NCBI GenBank assembly: GCA_964036045.1
Contig: OZ038385.1
Coordinates: 60,731,919 to 60,795,918 of the forward strand
DNA length: 64,000 nucleotides
Origin: Eutreptiella sp. 'Long Island Sound 2002'
Taxonomy: Eukaryota > Euglenozoa > Euglenophyceae > Eutreptiales > Eutreptiaceae
Direction: 5' to 3'
Shown: positions 52,480 to 63,646 of the stretch, in pieces
How the letters are laid out: every line of letters begins with the position of its first letter
Position numbering within the stretch: position 1 is the stretch's first letter
The notes under the pieces: generated by a model
The model's database searches: none
The model's input: the letters and a program-made list of their open reading frames with translations, nothing else
Told to the model about the DNA's origin: nothing
Translations under genes and position numbers: made by a program

Positions 52480-54517
52480 CTAAAAAAAGCCCTGGTACGA
52501 AACCGAAAAATTGTGGAAAAAAAAGCCGAAACTACGGTTCAAATATTTGCCGCCATCCAAAACTTCGCACTGCGTGCATAGCATTCCCGGGGTGAACTCC
52601 AAAAATGCCATATCCCCAATGCATCAAAACCTATTACCAAATAACAATGATACCCAAAGTACCACAAAGAATTGGTTTGTACTACAGCCAGACGCCCAAA
52701 TAGTTGCACTGCGCTTAAAGCGCCCGCTTACAGGGTTGCGAAATGGAAGCAAAAATGACCAATAGGTATTGGTGAGATACCATACAAATCCACCGAAGGG
52801 TCCTCCTCCGCCATCCACCGCCCAATGCCCTCCCACGACGCCAAAGAAAACTTGGGCGGCTTTAAATGCAATCCTTTGTGAATCCCGACACAGCTTAAAA
52901 TCAAAAAACATTTAATTTCATTCTTCAGTATCACAATTGGTGACACGTTGGAGCCAAAAACGACGGTTCATCGTGTAACACACCTGTTTTCCTGGTGCAG
53001 AAAAACCCACAGGGTGCTGTTTTTGACCCAAAATGGGGGGGGTCTCCCCTACCAGGCCCCATTTTGCTGCTGTGCGTGTGGTTCATGGCTTTGATGTTAC
53101 TCAATGCCCTAAGCCTCCTGTTGGTGTTTTTCCCTGCTCATTGCTGAGCTGCTCACCAGTTTCACTGTATTGCTGCAGCCGCTGCAGATGCCTGTGTCTG
53201 TGTGTGTATGTGTGCGCATGTGTGTCTGCATGCATGCGTGCTTTGCAGGCGAGGAGACCATCATTTTGACAAAGCTCAAATTGCTGTTTTTCACATTCCA
53301 ATTGCGACCCCGACATTGTCCTTATCTGGAGATGGCAGCCACTAACATGGTCAAGCAGGACTTTACAACTCCAGGGGGGCAACATGTGACTACGCACTGA
53401 CATGCAGTGGATGCATGGTAACTGTGTGCCGGATGAAAATGGTTCACTCAACACCAAGCAGCCAAGAATGGCAGATCATTCTGAAACGTGCCCGTCGCGC
53501 ATTATGCAGACATTGCAAATGAATTGAGCATTGAACCCATCAACATTGGGGGCATTTTAGCGCGCACAAAGCAGCCAATAGTAAATTAGCTTTCCTGTGA
53601 CCACCCTGAAAACCACTCATCACCGGTGAAGCATACGTCCATAGGGCAAAAACAGCAGATACAGATAGGAAACTGACAGCATTTCAGCATGAAACATAAC
53701 TTGTTTCAACTGGTCATCTGAGTTTTTGGACTGAGTGGGAATCTGGGGCAGTCCTGTGTCTGGAAACACAGAGGCTGCCGCAGTCACCTTGGCCATCATG
53801 GAAAACGGCTCCGAAATAGCCTATTTTCCACACAGCGCACGCCTAGCACATGGTTCGCCCCCTGTGTGACAACAAATTATCAGTGCTGCCCACCAGCTAC
53901 AATATGTGCTGTCTACTTTGTTGGCGTAGATCATCTGACTGGAGATTCACATCCTAAGCATCATTCACAGATTGATTGATCTGCCAACATCTGTGAGTAT
54001 CACTGGGCACCAAAATCTGCACAGTCAGCACAGTGTGTGTCTACTGGGGTCAAGAGGTCATTTTGCTGCACACAGGTCATGTCACAGATGGAGAGCCTCC
54101 ATCGGTTTGCCTGCAGGTGTCTGTAATATAAATGCCAAGTGGGGAAATACTACATCATGATAAGAATCCTTGGCATGGGAAAGTGACAGAGACAGACACA
54201 CAGAGATGCTGTATCTTGGGGATGCACAAGAAAAACAAGGAAAATGGTCAGGAAAACAGGGCGAAGAAAATGCACACCACCAGGCACAGGAAATCCACAT
54301 TGTATATGTGGACGATGTCTTCATTCGAGTTAACATCATCTTACAAGCAATCTGCAATCTACAACACCTTCTTTGCGACCATGGGAGTAGTGCCAGCGCC
54401 TTTGGCCACACCCACAGAAGGGGACTTGAAAGCTGGTGGACACACTTGGCAGCAGGCAGGAGTCCCGTGTTGTGGACAGCCACACCAAAGAAGGCAGCTA
54501 CCGCAAAAATGCTACTT
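52480..54517. other. Single-copy-looking sequence without a recognised gene
   Basis: Includes a partial echo of the preceding repeat (AGACGCCCAAATAGTTGCAC at 52690, also at 52093), a TG/TGTGCG-rich stretch at 53185-53250 with Z-DNA potential, and no convincing exon. A YVDD in the + frame near 54305 is isolated and rejected as a reverse transcriptase. Confidence 0.4.
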
Positions 54518-54695
54518 CTAGTGCGAAAGCAACAGAGAACAACAAATGCACATGGGATCACTATGTGGGAACCAGGGCCGCTTCCCCTTGCTGTGCTGCT
54601 GTGGGCTAAAACCATCAGCCACCGAAGGACGACAGGCAACCACATGGCGCAAGGGCAGTGACTCAGGGCTTAGCTCAATTTTCAGCCATGGGTTC
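54518..54695 (-). CDS. Exon-like segment R (terminal), second minus-strand gene, unknown product
   Basis: A strong acceptor on the minus strand (pyrimidine-rich run ending CCCACCTTTCAG) precedes G at 54695. One leftover base plus 59 codons run to TAG at 54518-54520. The peptide looks like normal protein (NPWLKIELSPESLPLRHVV, SVADGFSP). An acceptor, a clean frame and a stop suggest a last exon. It starts with one base of a codon, whereas exon Q upstream ends at a codon boundary, so at least one exon is missing between them. Product not recognised. Confidence 0.4.
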
Positions 54696-55120
54696 CTGAA
54701 AGGTGGGAGCCAAAAAAAAAGAGGTCCACAAGCTTTGTTCCAATGCCAGCTTGTGGACATAGGGCTGTTGCCCTGAGGGTTAGTGAAAATTTGGTTGGCA
54801 GCTCAGTGTCGGATGGATGGTTCCTCAGGGTTGGACCAGGCAGGTAGAAAATCACACTCGCTAAGTGTGCCAGGCAGGGGCCAGAACTTCGTCAACGAGT
54901 TCGTTTCATCATATTGATGATCGCTGTTCTCCACTCCAGCGCTATGCTGTTAAAGCTGACTGTTTCCTTGTGCGCCGAGATAATAACCATCCCAAAAGGA
55001 AAAAAAGCTTGCTTGTCACATCAATACTCTCAAACTCGCAACGATTTGATGCCCAACAAATGGGCAGCGCACGTCCCCCCTGCCATCACCCGAAGCCATT
55101 GAAAGCGTTGACACGATAAC

Positions 55121-55291
55121 CTGCAATTCACCAAGAACCATGTGACAACCCCATAGCGCTGGGTGGCTATCACCCCATTCCTTGCCTTCCACCTGCTTCA
55201 GAACCGGCACTCTTTGAGCGGTGTACAGCATCCATGCCATGCAATGCACAACAATGATGTCAATCTCAGGAACTGTCCGAGAAAGATTGGT
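55121..55291 (-). CDS. Exon-like segment Q, second minus-strand gene, unknown product
   Basis: 171 bases, 57 codons, phase 0 at both ends. Acceptor ...CACTCACAAAAG precedes ACC; donor CAG|GTTATC follows. The peptide (VPEIDIIVVHCMAWMLYTAQ, VLKQVEGKEWGDSHPALWG) is well balanced and unlike the repeats around it. An alternative acceptor (CGGACAG) 16 bases further in would change the phase. Exon P ends in phase 0, so P and Q can be joined. No family recognised. Confidence 0.4.
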
Positions 55292-55649
55292 CTTTTGTGA
55301 GTGAAACGGGGGATGCTGCATTCCAAAATGCAGGTGCCCCGTTTGACGAGGCACACAACTAGACAGCCCCCACTACTCCCAGAGAATTGAATGACCAGTA
55401 TATCTATTTGGACAATGCAACAAAAGGATAGTTTCCACCTTGGTTGGCACTGCATCCACTAGGGCTTTTTCCGGGATTTAGGGTTCAGGTGAGGTTATGC
55501 AGATATATGATTTGATGGTGCAATGTGGTGGGTAACATTACAAATTGTATTCATGCATCTTACAAGAAATGCAGCTGGGAATCGACCACATCCAAAGCTG
55601 CTACTGTGTAGCAACCAAAGTGAAACTTTCAATATGCACGTAAGACAAC

Positions 55650-55738
55650 CTGCACAATTGTGAGGCCCATAGACTCTCGATCCCCAAATAATGTCATCAC
55701 CAAAGGAGTGCCATCGCCAGCCCTCGGCTTCTTGCATT
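55650..55738 (-). CDS. Exon-like segment P, second minus-strand gene, unknown product
   Basis: 89 bases: two leftover bases and 29 codons (CKKPRAGDGTPLVMTLFGD, GLTIVQ). Acceptor ...CATTTTATAG, donor CAG|GTTGTC. It joins in phase to Q. The exon before it must end with one base of a codon; I could not identify it with confidence among the open segments at 56000-57000. Confidence 0.35.
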
Positions 55739-57062
55739 CTATAAAATGCTGTGTAGACTTGGCTTGAAGGGGCTGATGGGTGGGTGTACCAATGTCCTGG
55801 CACAGTGTGTGTGCAAGCACACGAAAGGGCTGTATGGCCACACACCAAGGAACTGAGTCGGCACGTGCACAAGAATTCAGTCGGAATGTACAAGAGTTTT
55901 CAGCAATGTACAAAAGGATTGGGTAAGAATGTACAAAGGAGGTTCTTAGTACGCACATAGGAGGCCAGACGTATTCTGGATCCTGCGTTTGGTCTGCTGC
56001 CGTTGGAAGCCCCCGCCCAAATAGAAAGGCAGAGTTATTATTTGTTGGACAATCTGCAGAGAAATCTACAAACGGGCAGCAGCTGCATGTTTCTCCCCCA
56101 AGCCAGGTGCATGAAACTGAAAACAGATTCCTCATGGAGCTGACACAGCCGTGACTCTCCATGCATGATCTGCACCACCGCAATGTTTCCACATCTACAG
56201 GCTCGGTGATCCCCCCTACATGGTCTCTGTTGAGCTGACATGACGCTCACCATACCGCTCGCTCACCACATTATCCAACGGTCAGGCAACTTGCATCCCC
56301 AAAAGCGGAACCTGCTGAGATGACAGCCATGGCATCCCATTGCCATGTCAAAATTGCACAAACTTTTTGCACTCCCCAAACCTGGCAAATCCCACCCTGA
56401 TGTCGCCCAGCCCTGTTGCTTGCCCAACCGGCTCAAACCATTTTACATGCCAGATTTTGCTATTTTCTGTCTGTGAACAGAACGCGAGAATATTGGCAAA
56501 GAACGGTTGGAAAAAAATTGACGCAGATTACATGGTAGGACGGGGGTTTGCATCAGGTTTTTTCCGCGCGAGTAAGTTTCGCACCCGCTTTATTCCACAT
56601 AATATCCCAAAATTGCTCCGGTAAATTTCATATCCACGCCTCAGACCTTTTCTGCAAAGACAATGGCACACACAGTGGAACATACATCAAAGTCCGAAAA
56701 ATGTGTGGTGTAGTTCACACTAAACTGAAATGCAAAGTTTTCCCCGACAACAAAGAACCGTCGTGAAGGCCGGCCCCCCTTCCTGTGTGTCATCTTGAGC
56801 TCTCCCCTGCAAACCTGTACCTGCCTGCGCGTTCTACTGACCTGACCACCTGTTGTGCAGCGCACACAAAATATGCAGCACGAGTGATGGCCGTATAAAT
56901 GAAGGCTATGTGCTCTCAATTGCGAGTTTCGCAGGGGTGGACATTGTGCTTCGTTGCAGGCCCTTCTTCAATTGCGGCAAGAAGCTGTGGTGTGCCTGCA
57001 ACGACTGCTCAGGCTATGCCTCTTCCTGGAGCCTGCAGCGCTGTGCTCAGCCAAAACTCTTC
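55739..57062. other. Intergenic or intronic, with weak exon candidates
   Basis: On the minus strand, open and protein-like stretches occur near 56190-56050 (CGNIAVVQIMHGESRL) and 56665-56540 (KGLRRGYEIYRSNFG, after an acceptor TTGTCTTTGCAG). Phases do not chain to exon P with any consensus donor, so they are left uncalled. Confidence 0.3.
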
Positions 57063-57197
57063 TTAGGGGTGCTGAGGAATGGGGTAAATTGCATTGTGCA
57101 GGACTTGGCAGATTTCTTTGTGTTTGCCCCAGTCTGCCCTCTGGCACTCCTTGGAGCAATACTTCACCCACGCACAGGCTGAACATCGCTTGTGTTC
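57063..57197 (-). CDS. MYND zinc-finger gene, exon C (terminal; second half of the finger)
   Basis: On the minus strand the acceptor TGCTTTCTCTGCTGTGCAG is followed by 44 codons and TAA (57063-57065). The peptide gives the C-terminal two thirds of a MYND domain: CSAC, then YCSKEC and Q-x-x-D-W-x-K-H-K-E-I-C. MYND fingers bind two zinc ions and mediate protein-protein contacts, often in SET-domain or ubiquitin-related proteins. It begins in phase 0, matching the end of exon B at 61110, which supplies the first Cys pair. The protein ends 13 residues after the finger. Confidence 0.8.
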   Translation of the reverse strand, partial: EHKRCSACAWVKYCSKECQRADWGKHKEICQVLHNAIYPIPQHP

Positions 57198-58879
57198 CTG
57201 CACAGCAGAGAAAGCATCTGTTTTGACACATGCCCATGCCCGGCTTTGGCGCGTACAGAAACGGCAAGGGCACAACATGGTCAACAGCCACGTCTTGCGA
57301 CACCTGTGCATCTTTCAACAACCATGCGCAATGCACTTCATTACATGCTCATAAATGTGAACGAAAAAGGGAACAGAGTACGCAGGTCGGTGATGGCAGT
57401 CCTTGCTGCTGCACCCCACTTGTGAGCAACAACATTCCAATGCTGCACAGTTAACCAATGTAGATGTCATGCAGGATTGCGTACTTGGTCATGTATCTCC
57501 AGGAGTGTTTTGCTGTTTCGCCCTGCTGGCGCCAACCCCCCCCTCCTTGGCCAGACCCACCAAAATGTGCTACCCCCCATGGCCACCCCTATGTGCCTTC
57601 CTTGCTCGCTCGAAACCTGCCCCTATACCATTTCCTGTGTGGTTCCCACCAATATGTGAGGTATCCCACGTGGCAGAACTCCCACAACGCATGTGCAAAG
57701 TTTGATTCTGCCATCTGTGGTGTAGTGGCGAAGGTGCTGGCTTTCATGCCAACCACTATGGCCAAACCTCGCATGTGCTGTGGTGCATGTTTACTACAGG
57801 CTGCTGGGTATCTTTTGATTGGGGGGTTTGGTGTCATAGATCCGCTGAGGACCTTGTTTTTCAGGCCCCATTCCACTTGGCATGCTTCACACCATACTTC
57901 CACCTCTAGAAAGATTGGTCCCCTACCCATCTGCTGGGATCGAGCTCCAGCCCATCCAGGTAACCCAGAAACTTCTGGAGGTGGTCTGCTAATTGTAGAA
58001 ACTCTCAGCATGCTGTGTACACATGCTGTAGAATGCTGCAGCATGCTGTAGAAGTGTCAATATTTGGGAAGGGGCGGAAAGCCCCATTCCCACAAAAACA
58101 GTCCGCTTACGTCGTTTACATGTGCACATGGGCATATCTCTCGAGCAAGCGAAGCAAGCGAGGAAGGTGCATTGGGGCAGACAGTGTCTACTACAGACTG
58201 CGATGCCCGTGTGCCAATCCCCCCCCCCAGCATTCTCTTGCAACAGAATGCATTTTCGATGACGTTCCGGCTCTTCCGGCAGTGTTTGCTCAGGCGCAAT
58301 TGTGCACAACAAACAACAAACCATCAAGCTGGTCCATCATTAGATGCTCCATCATGAGCCACAACAACCCTTAGTAATTCCAGCCACATGCACGCTGGGG
58401 CCCAAACAAAACTGTATAAAACAATTCCATAATGGCGGTATACATTCATAAGGCAACACAGTCATCACAAAATCAAAATCTGAAACAGAACACAGAGTTG
58501 AAACATTGTACAACTGACAGCAGCAGTAGCCAGCAGACCCTAAATTGAGGAGACATATCAATTGGCAGAAACCGAAGACAGTTTCATGCTGCTAGGATCA
58601 TGTGAAAACATCACACACAACATCGGTCCAAATGACTCTGACTGAAAATTTCAGCTTCATAAAACTTAGAAAAACGGCTCACAATGCAACATAATGGATG
58701 GCACAACACCAGCAAATGTCAGTCCTGAGGTTGGAGTAAACTTTCAACACAGTTTGCATGGACAAGACTTGTTACAAAGCAGAAAATTTGGAGGCAAACT
58801 GAATTTTTGGTCAGGTTTTTGCCAAAAAAATAATAATCAGTGTATGATTTTTAGCAAATATCCAAATCGTGACTGAGTT

Positions 58880-59930
58880 TTCGCCCAGTTGCAACCAGTT
58901 CATACCCCAATTGCCGTGGCCCTCTTTGGAGGTGCCTGCTTGACACATTGGCAACCGTCTTGAATTTTCAGGATGATCATCGTTTAAAACAGGCAGAATA
59001 CGTCCATTTTAGACACTAAATCGGCCATAAAACGGGCTAGATGGCTCAAAACCACACAAAAATTGTTTCTTGTGATGTGTGTTTGCTCCGCGGTCGCGTT
59101 GAGCTACTTGGATGCCAGTATTGAGCCACGGTGTCCACAAAAAGACGTTTAACCGGCCTGTTGCTGCTGCTGCTAATGCTGTTGCTACCGCTAAAATACC
59201 TTGCTCACCCTGGACCCTAGGACGGGTTGTAAAACCTCCATTGGAACCTAGTTCGGTAATCAAAACTTGTGACTAGGACCAACCTAGGCTCATGTTTCTC
59301 CTCAACCTGTTTGAAAACCGGCTCATTCTCACCTCAAAATGGACCTGCGTATGGCACCAAGAGGCGTGAGAGATGCTTCATTGAACACCCCTTTGCAATG
59401 ATGTGATAACCCAATTGCCCTGGAAGAAGAATGACCTTAATTGGCGGCGCCTACATGACACACTGGCGACCCACCTAAACGTTCAAAACGACTGTCCTGA
59501 GAATTGGTGGGAAAACGGCTCATTTTCACCTCAAAATGGACCCCCGCATGGCACCACGGCATGAGAGATGCCTCATTGAACACCAATTTGCCATATCTTG
59601 ACGTCCCAGAAGAAGCACGGCCCTCATTGAAGACGCTTGCTTGACACCCGATTGTCCTGCGCTTTCAGGATTATCGTTTTTAAAACAGGCAGAAGTTTTT
59701 TGGATACCAAATTGGCCATAAAACAGGCTAGACGGCTCAAAATCACACGAAACCTGTTTCACTTGATGCGCAAATGCTCTGCGGTCATTTTGAGCTACTT
59801 GGATGGCGGTCTTGAGCCACCATGTCCCCCAAAAAGCTTTTCACTTGCCTGCTGCTTGCTGCGACTAAAATACGTTGCTCACCCTGAATCCTGAAATGGG
59901 TCGTAAAACCTCCAGTGGGAGACCCAACTC
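58880..59930. repeat. Tandem duplication with period of about 690 bp and sub-repeats
   Basis: GGCCATAAAACnGGCTAGAnGGCTCAAAA at 59024 and 59712, GAGCTACTTGGATG at 59099 and 59791, and TTGCTCACCCTG at 59200 and 59874 recur with 688-692 bp spacing (shorter at the right end). The upstream part (TGCTTGACAC, TTTCAGGAT, TTTAAAACAGGCAGAA) also repeats, and a related block (CATTTTCACCTCAAAATGGA) appears at 59325 and 59522. Confidence 0.75.
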
Positions 59931-60469
59931 AGCGAAGTTGGCTTGTAACCTCCACTAGAAGGCCCGGTAACCTCCCTTTGCCCTCCCTCCAATCCTGACC
60001 TGTGCAGCATAACCCGTGCTGTATCCTGGAAAACTGAAATGGCTACAAAACTCTTGTCGTCTCAGAGGTCCCCAAAGTGGGGAGGAGTCAGGGTCAAAAT
60101 GGAGAGCAATGATGTGGCTGTAAGCAGCCATGGACTGAATTGTCCTTCAGGGCCGTGGGCTTTCGGGCACCAAAGGCTCCCATGGACTCCTCAGGCTGGT
60201 ACCTTTGGCAACTAACAGTGGCCAGAGGCCCCCATCGGTGGGGCCGGGGGGTACTTTGCGTCCTGGGACTGGTAGAGCCCCCCCCACTCCCCTGTGGTGC
60301 AGGCCCATTCCAATTTCTCCCACCATACGAAAAGGCACAGCATGTGAAATGAAGGACACCAGTGCACCAAATTTTGCCTTCTTGATTCTCCTGAAAATCG
60401 TAGCCATTGGGACTGTTGCATCTTTTGATGATGCAATCATGGCAGTACCTTTGTTCCCCGACGCAGGGT

Positions 60470-60960
60470 CTGCACCACTGTGTTCTTTGCATGGTCTGGA
60501 TGTCTGTGTTTCAATGCAAAGCAACGCAACTGCACAGTTTGTGCATGGTAGAATGCAGCTGCATGGCCAGTGTATGGAGCACGGCGGCGCAGACCAGCAG
60601 AACACAGTTGTGCAGACCCTGTATGGGACAACAGCTGTCTGGGGTACACCCATTCGCAGCTTGCCTGTGAAATGGGGTCACAATTGGGTGGCGTTTGATA
60701 AATTACAGTGAGTTCTGGTGTGTACAGCTGAGTCAGCGGTGCTCTCCCATGCACGGTCTGTGCAGCTGTGTCAGCAGTCCCCCTCACATGGTCTATGCAG
60801 CTGCGTTCCACCGTGCACAGCAGTGTTCCCCCAACACATGCTCATACGCATTCTACCATGCATCATCTGTACAGCCGTGTCCCCCGATGCATGGCCTGTA
60901 CAATATGGTCTGCACTGCATACACAGTCTGCACAGCTGTGGTATACCCTGCTCCAGCTCT
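60470..60960. repeat. Degenerate tandem repeats around CATGGTCTGTGCAGCTGTG
   Basis: Some ten imperfect units of roughly 40-50 bp carry CATG-G/C-TCTG-T/C-GCAGC or CTGTACAGC. Too diverged for a fixed period. Confidence 0.6.
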
Positions 60961-61109
60961 AAACAAAATTTCTGCACCTGTGAACTGAGGTCCCAGACAG
61001 CACACCAAAACCAAAACAAAATGAAATGCTTCAGGCAATCCCAGAAACTCAAATCAATAGCAATGAAACAGCTTCAGGAGAAAGGAACCAAACAATCACG
61101 CTGACGCAC

Positions 61110-61248
61110 CTGCGGAGCACGCTCTGATTTGCCACACTTGGGGTTGCCACACTGGTCAACGAAATACAACCTTGACTTCCGAATCAACTTCACTAGTCCC
61201 CTTGCCACATCGGGGTCCTCAAAGGCATATGGCATAATGCCATACCAC
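61110..61248 (-). CDS. MYND zinc-finger gene, exon B
   Basis: 139 bases between acceptor CTTGACATATAG and donor CAG|GTGCGT. It begins with one base completing a codon from exon A (CG|G, Arg) and ends in phase 0. Encodes WYGIMPYAFEDPDVARGLV, IRKSRLYFVDQ and CGNPKC, whose cysteines I assign as the first zinc ligands of the MYND finger completed by exon C. Exact agreement of phase at both joints, across 0.3 kb and 3.9 kb introns, is the main evidence. Confidence 0.7.
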
Positions 61249-61569
61249 CTATATGTCAAGGAGACAGGTTCGGCACAAAATGAGTGGGCACAGACCATGG
61301 ACGATTTGGAGACCCTTATCTCCCTGTAACATGTCCTATTGGTTGCTGCAAACCTCCCTCCCCTACCGCGATGCTCATTTGCTTGCTCTTGGTCTGCTCT
61401 AGGTGTCTGTATTTACCACTGTGCTTGCACTTGCACCCTGCTTCATAGAAATAATGTTGCTTGCAAGAAGAGTTTTGTAAGGATTGGATTCAACGGTACT
61501 GTGTTTTGGAGTGAACGCACAAACGCGGAAGAAACACAAGAATAGCCATGGAGGAAATGCTGGACATAC

Positions 61570-61664
61570 CGTACACAATCAGTAAGTTGCTTCCTAAACA
61601 GTCGCACGGCGACTATAATGTCCGGGGAAGTCGGGCGCAACCGTACTAACACCTTGCGACAGAC
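61570..61664 (-). CDS. MYND zinc-finger gene, exon A (upstream exons not found)
   Basis: 95 bases between acceptor TGCAATCTTTTCAG and donor CG|GTATGT, the most canonical donor in the region. It starts in phase 0 and ends with two bases of an Arg codon completed by exon B. Encodes KVLVRLRPTSPDIIVAVRL and RKQLTDC. It is not the first exon: there is no start codon, and the frame needs an upstream partner ending in phase 0. The stretch immediately upstream is the TGCACACTC repeat. Confidence 0.6.
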
Positions 61665-61799
61665 CTGAAAAGATTGCAGAACATTTGCACTGAACAGGCA
61701 CTGTGCAGACAAATTGACACCTCAACCCTTGCAAGCTCATGCGCAGGAGTGGCAAAAACCCTACCAGGACTGAGTGTTGGGGATGGGGAAGGGACCACT

Positions 61800-62160
61800 G
61801 CACACTAAAATGTACACCACAAAATCCACACACACTACACACTGCGCAAGCTGAACACTGCCTGATGTGCACTCTGCACCGTGCATACCACACAGTGCGC
61901 ATTGCACTCTACACACATTGTACACTGTGCACATCTGCACATCTGCACACTGTGGCACTGCACATCTGCACTCTGCACACTGCACATTCTGCACACTGCA
62001 CACTCTGCACGCCACACTGCACAACACTCTGCACACTGCAAACCATGCAAATCGCACACTCTGCACACTCTGCACACTCTGCACACTGCACACTCTGCAA
62101 AAAGCACACAGTGTCCGCTACACACTGCACAGTGAATACTTCATCCACTGCAAAGTGAGT
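61800..62160. repeat. Degenerate CTCTGCACA / CTGCACA tandem array
   Basis: Units of 7-11 bases built on TGCACA with CT or CTCT between (e.g. 62055-62099). On the minus strand this gives Cys/Val-rich frames that are not genes. It probably lies in the intron upstream of exon A. Confidence 0.8.
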
Positions 62161-62789
62161 GCACATGCAACGGTCCAAAAAAGCGCCAATATACTAGACA
62201 GCTCCCTCAACGAACCCTTCCGACGCAAACCCTTGGAAAAGCTTGTTCCGGCTATGCAGGGAGCCTCTAGTTGTTGCACACCACTGGCTAAGTCTACGCC
62301 CTACGGTGGGTTGGAGGAACAACTGGCCTACTGGCCTAGAGCTGTAGGTGCAGGCAGTGGTGGACCTGGTATGCCTTGGCATTAGTGTTGTTCACCTGTC
62401 TTTGGTAGGTTGGAGAAGGAGTGAGGGGCACTCCAGGCTATCACATTGCCAAGCCTACTGCTTGACGTGGGCACTATACTTCCTCTTGGTTCCTACAGTC
62501 CACAATGCTGCCGCCAAAGCACCGCAGTGTTCCACTGGGTCAAGGTATCCCAACTGCTTCCAATCAGTCAACTACTGGAGGAATTTTTGCCTTGAAGGAA
62601 ATGTTCCCCTCTCCCGGCGAGTTGGAACATATGGCGCGAGAGTAGGAGAGGACTACACATGCATCAGTGTTGGAGTTTGGGCTGCCTTGGGCCTGCTATC
62701 CTTTAGCGAGTACATGGAGTATAGCCTGCATGACCAATGGCCAACGAGGCTTTGTGAATGTCCCTCAAAGCAGCTTCAGTACCACGGGG

Positions 62790-62990
62790 GACAAAGCGGA
62801 CGAATGGTTGACGCCGAGCTTCATTGCCAAGTACATGTCCTCCCTTAGTTTGGCATAGGTCTATACGCCGGCAGCCTCCATTTGCCTCAAGATGTGATGC
62901 TGGACATGGCTTCGGGGGAATTCTGGCCAGGGCCCCGGCCCCAGGGTAAAGGGTTGTGGCAGTCCCTCAAGAAGCTGCAGGGCCTACAAG
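62790..62990 (-). other. Protein-like open segment, minus strand, one stop
   Basis: Reading the minus strand from an acceptor-like TTGTAG near 62987, the frame gives LLEGLPQPFTLG, PEFPRSHVQHHILRQMEAAG, a TAG, and then TYAKLREDMYLAMKLGVNHS and SALSPVVLKLL before TGA. The peptides on both sides of the TAG read as one domain. Either it is a relic or two exons abut at a TATAG acceptor. Product not recognised; it may be an upstream exon of the MYND gene or part of another gene. Confidence 0.3.
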
Positions 62991-63433
62991 CGGTGGCGCT
63001 GGAAAGGGATGAGCCCTGGGAGTGCCACAATGTTCCAAATCTTGTGGAAGGAGTTGGTGAAGTTGGTCCATGGAGATCACACACCACCATGCAACAGCTG
63101 CCTTGTCATTCTCTTTTGGGCGGTCCTGGAGTGCCATCCCGTCGCACATGGAGTGTGTACAAAATTAGATTGGATGACCTCTAGTATTGGAAGTTCCGTC
63201 AGGCAAGGAAAAGCAAGACCACCGTGGGAGGTGTGAGAGTGGATGGAGAGGGTGGTGTCACCCATGGAGGAAATGGATGGTGTGTGTGCCCCCCCACCCG
63301 CCCCATTCCGGCAGTTCCAACATGTGATGTGGATGGTCTGAGCAGGTTGCTGCACTGTTTGCTGGATTAGGGGGATGGTTGGGGGCATGGGAGGGAGGGA
63401 GGTGGGCGACCCCCGAGAAAATTTGCCTACATA
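62991..63433. other. No supported gene
   Basis: Long open minus-strand frame (63077-63652) without recognisable features. The + strand is G-rich (GGGAGGGAGGGAGG near 63390). Confidence 0.3.
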
Positions 63434-63646
63434 TTGTTGGTGGTGGATGAAATCAGTAGGAGGTTGACTCGCCTGCGGTCGAGATTTGTTTTTGAGAACG
63501 ACAAGCAAATATGGATACCACGTATTAGCAACCAGGCCAAAACAAATATGACAGACCCCTCCCACCTGGCTACGGCTTGTAAGACCTGCCAAAGCCACAG
63601 GGTGGCAGGCAAAAAGCACTGGGTCGTATGCCCATACTATGAATGA
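63434..63646 (+). CDS. Possible + strand exon with a Cys-rich C-terminus, unknown product
   Basis: Open frame ending in TGA at 63644-63646. Content is protein-like: RRLTRLRSRFVFENDKQIW, then CKTCQSH, a basic stretch and HWVVCPYYE, giving C-x2-C, one H and a further C that could form a small zinc site. The start is uncertain: no clear acceptor is visible and the track's first codon is not ATG. Opposite in orientation to the MYND gene. Confidence 0.3.
   Translation: MLVVDEISRRLTRLRSRFVFENDKQIWIPRISNQAKTNMTDPSHLATACKTCQSHRVAGKKHWVVCPYYE

Larger units (their letters stand above)
57198..61109 (-). other. Intron of about 3.9 kb within the MYND finger
   Basis: Bounded on the minus strand by donor CAG|GTGCGT (61112-61104) and acceptor TGTGCAG (57204-57198). 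It contains a tRNA-Glu-like stretch near 57714-57770, the tandem repeats at 58880-59915 and the CTGTGCAGCTGTG-type repeats at 60470-60960. No second gene was recognised inside it. Confidence 0.7.

Noticed and set aside
54290-54330. IVYVDDVF in a + strand ORF, resembling the reverse transcriptase YVDD box
   Set aside because: No other RT motif within several hundred bases in any frame; the surrounding ORF is not protein-like.
61835-62178. Cys/Val-rich minus-strand ORFs resembling metallothionein
   Set aside because: They are translations of the TGCACACTC simple repeat.
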